A stretch of 64,000 nucleotides of DNA from Ficedula albicollis (lineage: Eukaryota; Chordata; Aves; Passeriformes; Muscicapidae), in contig NC_021673.1 in assembly GCF_000247815.1 (NCBI RefSeq), forward strand, positions 38,147,102 through 38,211,101, in the 5' to 3' direction. Made by a program: the position numbers and the translations under genes. The stretch's first letter is position 1; each line of letters starts with the position of its first letter. Below, piece by piece: positions 23,798-64,000 of the stretch. The notes beneath the pieces were generated by a model. It was not told the DNA's origin, did not search any database, and was given only the letters and a program-made list of their open reading frames with translations.

Positions 23798-26700
23798 AGT
23801 AAAATCCCAGCCCCAGACTCCAGATCAGCTGCTGATCCTTTCTTGAAGCACTTCTTCCCACTTGTCATTCTAGAGTGACCTCTGGTTTTCCCACACATAA
23901 AAAAGGAGTTCATAAGGTCAACTTGTACCACCTTTTCCGTGATAAAATGTTTTCTTTCCTGATTTTGATAAGGCAGATGAAGATGAGGCCAATTTGGCCA
24001 TGTTACTACTGGTCTCTGTATACTGGGAATACAGTTAGTTCGTGGAAGTTCAACTTGAAAGATTGTTTCCTGCAGAAGTGTATAGGAGACAAAGAAGACA
24101 TCTAAAGCTTCTTGTCACTCTCATTGCGGGCTGAATCTGTTTTATAATGTCTTACAGACCCAATTAAAGCATCTTCCTTTAAATAGGAAATCTACCATTA
24201 ACTTCACAAGGTAGGAACTAGGTGCATATTATTAATAAAAGCTTTATATGGTAGCCTACTTCTCTTCTGTAAGTGAAACTGGAAAGTGCAGGGAATAAAA
24301 TAATGGGACCAATCAATAAATGAAGAACGTGCCCTTTGAGCTGCCCATTAAACTGTTTATTTTGTATTGTTAAAGATAAAAGGGTCAACTAATTTCCTGA
24401 TACTTATAGGTGGCTCTTTAAGTAGTGTCCAGCTGTCTGGTTCTTGGGTACTGGATGTATGAGTAGGAAAAATATATGATTTAAATTTATCAATGTGTTC
24501 ATTATCATTTATGTGATACTCTTTGATAAAGTCATCATTTTGAGCTTGCTGCTGGCAGGAAAAAGCTTATAGAGTGTTTTGCACAGCATTTTGTGTTGGG
24601 AGGAAGAAGATGTTTTCTAGAGTAATCATACTTGCTGGAAATGGAGATCTGTAATGTTCTGTGTATAATCTATTGAGCCTGCTTTGCATCTCAATTACCA
24701 AACAGGGTAACCTGTATGACTTTAAGCTGGAAAGAAAAATCCCACACAGCAGCTATTTGAAACTCAAATTTAGAACTGTTGGGGTCTTCTATCTTATAAT
24801 TAAGATAGCTTGAAGTTTAAACATTCTGAGACTTGTTTCACTATCCAGAAGTGGGGGAGGTATTTTAGTCCATAGGTTATTGTAACATTATTCATTTGCT
24901 CTTTATTATTTGGACAGCTGAAAGTCACCTAAAAGGGGCTGAGATATGTGCAATGTTGTAACTTTTAGGTGCTTTCTTTTAAAACAAAATACTGACAATT
25001 TGTGTTAAAATGTGCTTGTTTGTTCACTCTCTATATTTGACTTATCAATGTATTCAGTATTCTAAAGGAAACTATAACTTTAGTTTGCCTGGAGTTACAG
25101 TTTTCACTGCCCAGAACTTCTGGACAGTTTGATTTCTCCCACTGTAACGCTCCACCAAACATGCAAGGAGTTAAAAAGAAAATTGAAATTGTGTTGTGCA
25201 GTGCAAAATATACACAATTTCTGCAATGTCCCCCCCACTTTTTTTTTTGCTTGTTTTGTAGTTGGTTTATTGGGTTTTTTTGTTTACAAGGAAGGAGGCA
25301 GGAAACAGCAAGTAGTTGTTGTGTTTTATTTTATTACACTTACCCAGTTTTATTAAAAACCACCAATGAAGGTGAGGTGTACATCATCCCTGGGCCTGCA
25401 AAAATGACAGTCAATATTTTGCAGGCCTCATTAGGGCAGAAGTCCTCATTGATCTACAGTAGATTTATCAAAGCTCTGCAGATGTCCCAGAAAATAGGGA
25501 TTCAAGGACTGGATGTGCTAGTTCAAATAGTTTTCCTTCCTTCCCTCAAAACTGTTTTGATCTCAAATTAAGTTTTTGTAGAGGTGAAGTCATACTTTAT
25601 TTTCTAATGAAAAGCAGATGAGTGACATTAAAAAGAAAAAGGAAGAAAGGAAAAAGCTGAAGATAGTCAAAGAAAGGATTGAATGAGCAAAATGCTGTGG
25701 AAGATTTAAAACAACTCAGCAATTTAAGCCACTGAGGAATGCACATTGCATATTCACTGCAAAATACTTGCACTGTCAACATCTACAATGAAAGCTAAGT
25801 TTTAAAGAGGACCTTTTTAGGTTCTGTTTTGCCTTGGTTAACAGAACATTTATGCTGATTCTGGTGTTTTCTAGAGATTAACAAAAAACCCCACCCTAGT
25901 GGTTGGTTGGTTAAGGTCTCTAGAATAATTCGAACATTACCATTTAACAGCTGCTGCAAAAAGATCTGGCGAGGAAATACCAAAAAAAGCAGAAAAAAAT
26001 TTGCCATTGAACATGCTGGTTTTATTCTTCTGTGGGTGGGTTGATATTTATTTTTGTCAGTTTAACTGAGCTGTTATCACGATTCGTACATCTGTTTGCA
26101 TCTTTGCTGTTAATTATGGTGTGACACTAAAGTTTGCATAGTTACTCACTGTTTATAGTTTTTTGGCTTGATAGTAAACATTGTTTGGTGAGCTTCTGTG
26201 ACATACTGCTTCCACACAGAGAAAAAAAAAAATCTCAAAAACCTTGTGCCTATTTTTAGGAGGGAGTTCTGGATATGCTTTTTTATTGTGGCATGGTTTA
26301 AGGCAATAAATAATAAGCCTGGTGTTATGTCAGTAATTTACAGCATTGAACATTTGTCAAGACAGCTGCATGGGAAGGGTCAAATCTTACTTCTTGAAAA
26401 TAATATTCAATCCTTTTCCATTTGACAACTCCTTCTATAAATTGTCTCTTGCATTTTCTTTGTCAATAATCTCATTTTCAGACTTTTTTTTTTTTGTTGA
26501 CAATTTCCCCATCTTCATATTAAATCAAAAAACTTTCATGGCAACATTGCCTTTCTCACAAAACAAATGTGTAGAGTTTATTTGGCATCAGTTTTGCATT
26601 GGGAAGCTAATTGAAAATAAGGGGTTTTGTGTCATCTCCCAGATGTCCAGAGTCCATGCACAGGAGCAATCTGTGGTTCACAGGTATCCCTCAATCACTG

Positions 26701-27442
26701 ATCTCTCAAGTCCATTTAGTTTTGAGGACTTGCAGGATGACAAACAACTGGCTCAATGCCTGTCAAACTGTGAGAGACGGCTTCTGCCATAAAATTACAC
26801 TGTGCTGCCTTCAGTTCTCTGCCAGTCGTATTACTCACAGAAAACACGACAGAAAAAGAGCATAAACTTCACCATAAATCTTTTCAGATTGCATTTTATG
26901 AGACTTAGGAAAAAATCTGTTTGAATCTTCCCCTCGTTTCATCCTGAAGCCTCACAGGTTTCACTTTATCAATGCATGGGTTGGCAGGTGGTCTGCACCC
27001 ACTCAGTGAGTTTGGAGAGGCAGGAGGTTCAAGCCACGCAGGTTGTCCCTTTCTCAAGGGAAATTTGTGGAAATGGTTTTGCTGGGCACTTGCAGGTGGA
27101 TTTCTGAGTCATCCTGGTGCCTACAGAAAATGCTGCTCCCAGCCCTCGGTGCCTGCCAGACCCAGGGCCAGGAGCCCAGCTGGATAAATGCTTAAGCCTC
27201 AGGGATGGTAAAAACACCATGTGGTGCTCAGCAAAATGCAGGCAGCAGTTTTCTTGGTTCTCAGGTTACTGAATACTGAAATGAGTTTAAAAGAACAATT
27301 TACCAGCCATTTACAAAGCTGTCAGGGTTAGGAGCTGTCAAGCTGTGATCCTTTCTGCTTCTCCTGGGTTCTTTTTCCTTAGGTAGGACGGGATTTGGAG
27401 ACTTAAAAGGAAAATGAAATAGGTTCCTGAAATAGATCACGA

Positions 27443-27610
27443 TAAATGTATGCAGAATCAGTTTTGAAAAATGATACATTAGTGCTGCATATATTACCAT
27501 CACAATTTTTCCTACTAAGATTGTATGCTAAATGTATGCAGAATCAGTTTGGAAAAATGATACATTAGTGCCGCATGTATTACCATCACAATTTTTCCTA
27601 CTAAGATTGT
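27443..27610. repeat. 86-bp tandem duplication (two copies)
   Basis: Copies begin 'taaatgtatgcagaatcagt' at 27443 and 27529 and end 'cctactaagattgt'. They differ at a handful of bases, such as 'gctgcatata' against 'gccgcatgta'. Confidence 0.9.
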
Positions 27611-28460
27611 TTCAGCCATAAATATTATGCAGCAATTGGCATACTTTCCTCACTGAGGTCTCAGCAGTAGAATTTCGTGAGTATCTTTTTGCAACCCTGT
27701 GCTCAGATATCTCTGTAGAAAAGCAGGCTTTCTTTCCAATTAGATCTTCAAATAGGAGTACGAATGATGTTAGAATAACCAAGATGTTTTGGCTGTGCAG
27801 AAGAAAATCTCCTTCTGTAAAGCTGCTCTTTTGGAATCGGTACTTTGAACTTCTGAATTATTTGAGACACGATTACCAAAGTCACAAACTCTCCCTTCAC
27901 GGTCTTCCCTTTTAGCTGCATTCTCTTGGTGGTTGTTTCATACTCAGTGTAAATAAACTTTCTAGGGAGAGCAGCAGGTTGCAGTGGAAGTGTCACTGTC
28001 TTTGGCATCTGTTTTAGTGGCCAAGAATTCCTTGCCTTAAACAGCCTTCTCCAATAGTGCATTTATTGCTTGGTTATTTCAGCATTAGTTAACCCTGCCT
28101 GGCTTGTCATGGGCTTGGTTTCAGCTGTGTGATTCCTTGATGCCAGTGTAGCTGATGAGGCAGTGACAAATGTGCTGCCTGTTAGATAACCTGGTTATGT
28201 TTAAATAATTAAATCTGTCTGGGTGGCAGGGTAAGTGTTGATTTACTGGTAAATATTCAAATAATTTTTTTCAGTAGAGTGAGGGTGTTCTGTAAAGGAA
28301 CTAGCCAGGGTTTATTAGGTATTCTGCTTACCAAAGTGAGTTAATCTCTCTGTTTGGGATACTATTCTATTTCTGATAATCGCCAGGGGGTTAAAAAAAA
28401 AAAAAAAAAAGCTTCCTGTGTTTTCTGTTGTTGATCAATACCCCTTTGCTTTGCTTTCAG

Positions 28461-60639
<32,179 letters not shown>

Positions 60640-61287
60640 CACTGTTTTTTTTACAACCAAATAGTGTGCCTATGTTATGGACAGGTAAAGCCGTTCTATA
60701 TCTGAGTTGTGGGACTTTCAAGAAACTTCTGTTTAATACTTAGCACTTTTAAAAACCCTTTTAGTTTTGCAAACATGTATTATACTGAAGTTACAAAAAT
60801 TATTTTATTAAAATGCTTTATAGTGTATTTAATTACGGAATATTTCTTTTGTGTGCCGATTACCTTATGTTCCTAATAAGTTTATCAGCTACAGCCTCAG
60901 AAACCCCACAAACATGGGGGAAGTTGCACATGTTTGGGAAAAATGAAGAAAATTCCCAGACAACAGATGTTATAGCTTACCTAATGTTATAGCTTACCTA
61001 ATGCAGTACCTATTTGATAAAGTTTTATTATTTTTTCCAGTAAAAAAGAAAATTGTAAGGGAAAACAACAGGTGTGGGGGGGTTCTGAAACACTTGTTTC
61101 TTTGTAGAATCTTTTTATAAGATATTATTTTTTAAAAGAAACACTCAGCTGGTTGAGAAGCTGTGAGAGAAGAGCAGTCAGTTCTGAGAAAGGACTGCCT
61201 GTGATCTTTGATAGATGCAAGTTTTTCTATTCGTTTTCAGTTTTGATAAATATTTTACCTGCAAATTGTAATCTCATAACCACTCTT

Positions 61288-62121
<834 letters not shown>

Positions 62122-63152
62122 GAAAGAGAAGAAAAATCTGGCTAGATGCGTAATGTCATAGTGACTTGGCTTATGCAGGACATAAGTACCCAAAATAATT
62201 TTAGAGACTACTTTGCATCTACTAGACAATTTTAATTGGCTTAGTAGAGTTAAGGTTTTATGCACTTCATGATCTACCCTACTTACTACTCCTCACTGCT
62301 AAGTTCTTTAGATTTTTTCAGTGGAAATAAGATTATTGTACACAAAGGAAGACAACATAGGACAGCTTTGAACTTAGATACCTGGCTCTGTGGTAAACTG
62401 GATTTTCTACCAAGCTTTATTGTAAATGCATATTAACTGTGATTATTTAGACCCAGGAACACATTAACATTTTACAGCTCTTACTATATCTTCAAAAAGA
62501 ACATACACTCATATATACATATAATATATATACATTTTGCTGCTTACACTACAGTTAAGAGGTACACCTAAATCCTTAAGGGAGATCAATACAGGCCAAA
62601 AAGCTGTCCCTTGACATTTTCTAATTAGTTTGTAAATTATAACTGCTTTTGTGAAAAACAGATTGAACTTTCATTCTTGGTGTTTTATATTTACAGAATT
62701 ATTTACACTGGTAAAGTACAAGTTATGAGACTGAGAAAACCAATCCTGTGCTGTGTCAAAGAATCTATTCCTGCAAAATGCCTGTGTAATGTTAGATCAC
62801 AGATAAATTCAGCAAGGAGATGTCAGGAACTATCTAGAAGTAGTAAATGTGGTACCCAAGGTATTCAAAATGTTAATGCTGGACTTGCCATCGTGTTTTG
62901 TATGAATTTAGTCTCATCGACATTGGGATCTATAATAAAGGTACAGTGAGTACTTTTTCTTTAATAGCCAGAACAGGATGCTATTAACCTGTTTTGTAGA
63001 TTGGGCCTACAGATGCACCTGTTAAGCTTGGTAACCTGTGAATTTTTGTTATTTTCAGAGTAGATTTTCTTATCGTCTTTCAATCAGATTGTCTCTTCTA
63101 TATTGAAACGTGTTTTCTAATTTAAGAATTAATATTTTCATAGATACTGTGC

Positions 63153-63158
63153 AATAAA
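63153..63158 (+). terminator. KAT2B: Candidate KAT2B poly(A) signal AATAAA
   Basis: AATAAA in 'gtgcaataaagttatgg' is the most distal canonical hexamer in the 3' flank. The one at 62934, in 'tataataaaggtac', is an alternative. Confidence 0.45.
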
Positions 63159-63175
63159 GTTATGGTAGGATATGT

Positions 63176-64000
63176 GTTTTTGCAAATGCTTTAACAGCTG
63201 ATGAACTTTACAATTGTCAAATTAATATATTGTACTGGTACAGAATAGTTTTAAATTATATATGTACAAAACCCTACTTCTTTTGGTCTCTTTTTTTTCA
63301 TTACTTGGTACTTGTGATACAAACATACATACTGAAGCAATTTCACAACCAAGCACAGGAGTGCTGCCATTGCCTCTTCCAGGTAGGATAGAAAATACAT
63401 GAAATAGCCTCTGAGTTCACCAAGAGCACGATGGGCTGAGTTGAGCTTTCCCAGACTTACGGTAACTGAGATACAATGCTGTTGACTTAGTTGTTTCCAA
63501 ACTTTTGATTTTTTGACTTCAAAGCATGCTTATGCTATTTGCTGGAATTTGCCTTCAAAAGTCCTTTGCTCATAATAGATATGTAGCAGCAAACTACAGT
63601 CCAGGTTGAGTTTGTACCATCACCATATGGTCGCTTATCATGGTCACATCAACAAAGCCTGCACCTGTCCAATATGTGACAGATAAGAGTAGCAAGAGAT
63701 TTGGTTTTCCCCCATCCACTCAGGTTTGGTCCTGTGAAAGTGTAGCCAAGAGCTGTTTTACTAAACACTTCCAACAAAAGCAGCTGAGATCAAGAAGGAT
63801 TGATTTCTTCCTTGCACATTTCCATCACTTCAGTTTTTCAAGCTTGCTCAATCCAGTAAGAAAGAAACCACCCAGACCCACCACACCTGCCTTGGGCAGC
63901 TCTGCAATCACTGTGCTCTTTTTCTCTTCCTGATAAAACAGCTGTTGCAGATTTGTTTCATGAAAGAGCACCTGAGATTCACAGAATACCCTCAAGGATC
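63176..64000. other. Downstream flank, no gene recognised
   Basis: The sequence after the last plausible poly(A) signal has no exon I can identify. The final bases, 'gattcacagaat' then 'accctcaaggatc', resemble the beginning of a reverse-oriented CR1 3' end that would continue beyond the window. Confidence 0.45.

Larger units (their letters stand above)
21021..28460 (+). other. KAT2B: KAT2B intron 1 (visible part)
   Basis: From the edge of the CpG island to exon 2 I find no coding exon. The stretch holds small tandem duplications at 22399, 23574 and 27443. It ends in an A-rich tract, 'ttgctttcag' and the exon 2 acceptor. Its 5' boundary is unknown because exon 1 is not visible. Confidence 0.65.

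Overview
The window is vertebrate nuclear DNA, almost certainly from a bird. It has short exons in long AT-rich introns, GT-AG splice sites, truncated CR1 LINE fragments and an avian-type endogenous-retrovirus LTR. No prokaryotic or viral gene organisation is visible. Functions below rest on recognising exon translations from memory; no search was run.

Layout, left to right. (1) 1-2239 is the last intron of RAB5A. 2240-2355 is its final coding exon (plus strand), followed by the 3' UTR to about 3.7 kb. (2) 3914-5600, minus strand, is a broken copy of PP2D1, a PP2C-phosphatase-like gene. It carries in-frame stops, frameshifts and an internal 90-bp duplication. (3) About 5.6-16.6 kb is intergenic DNA with no gene I can support. 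(4) 16.6-21.0 kb is the KAT2B promoter region: a 657-bp tandem duplication with a CRE in each copy, then GC-rich CpG-island sequence interrupted by an implausible run of 1,497 G. KAT2B exon 1 should lie here and cannot be found. (5) 28,461-60,639 holds KAT2B (PCAF lysine acetyltransferase) exons 2-18 on the plus strand, 730 codons plus stop, with every splice phase consistent. (6) 60,640 to about 63.2 kb is the KAT2B 3' UTR, broken by a second G run (789 nt) between A tracts.

The order RAB5A - PP2D1 - KAT2B matches human 3p24, so the PP2D1 remnant sits at its ancestral place (unitary pseudogene). RAB5A acts in early endosome fusion and KAT2B in chromatin acetylation; they are neighbours by synteny, not an operon or pathway.

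The most unusual structure is the number of local direct duplications, from 17-bp to about 1.1-kb units, nearly all two-copy. Two loci, in KAT2B introns 4 and 17, show full-truncated-full interleaving of two sequence variants. Intron 10 carries two oppositely oriented LTR fragments forming a large foldback. I see no sign of a new enzymatic or defence system; the novelty here is structural, and part of it may be assembly error.
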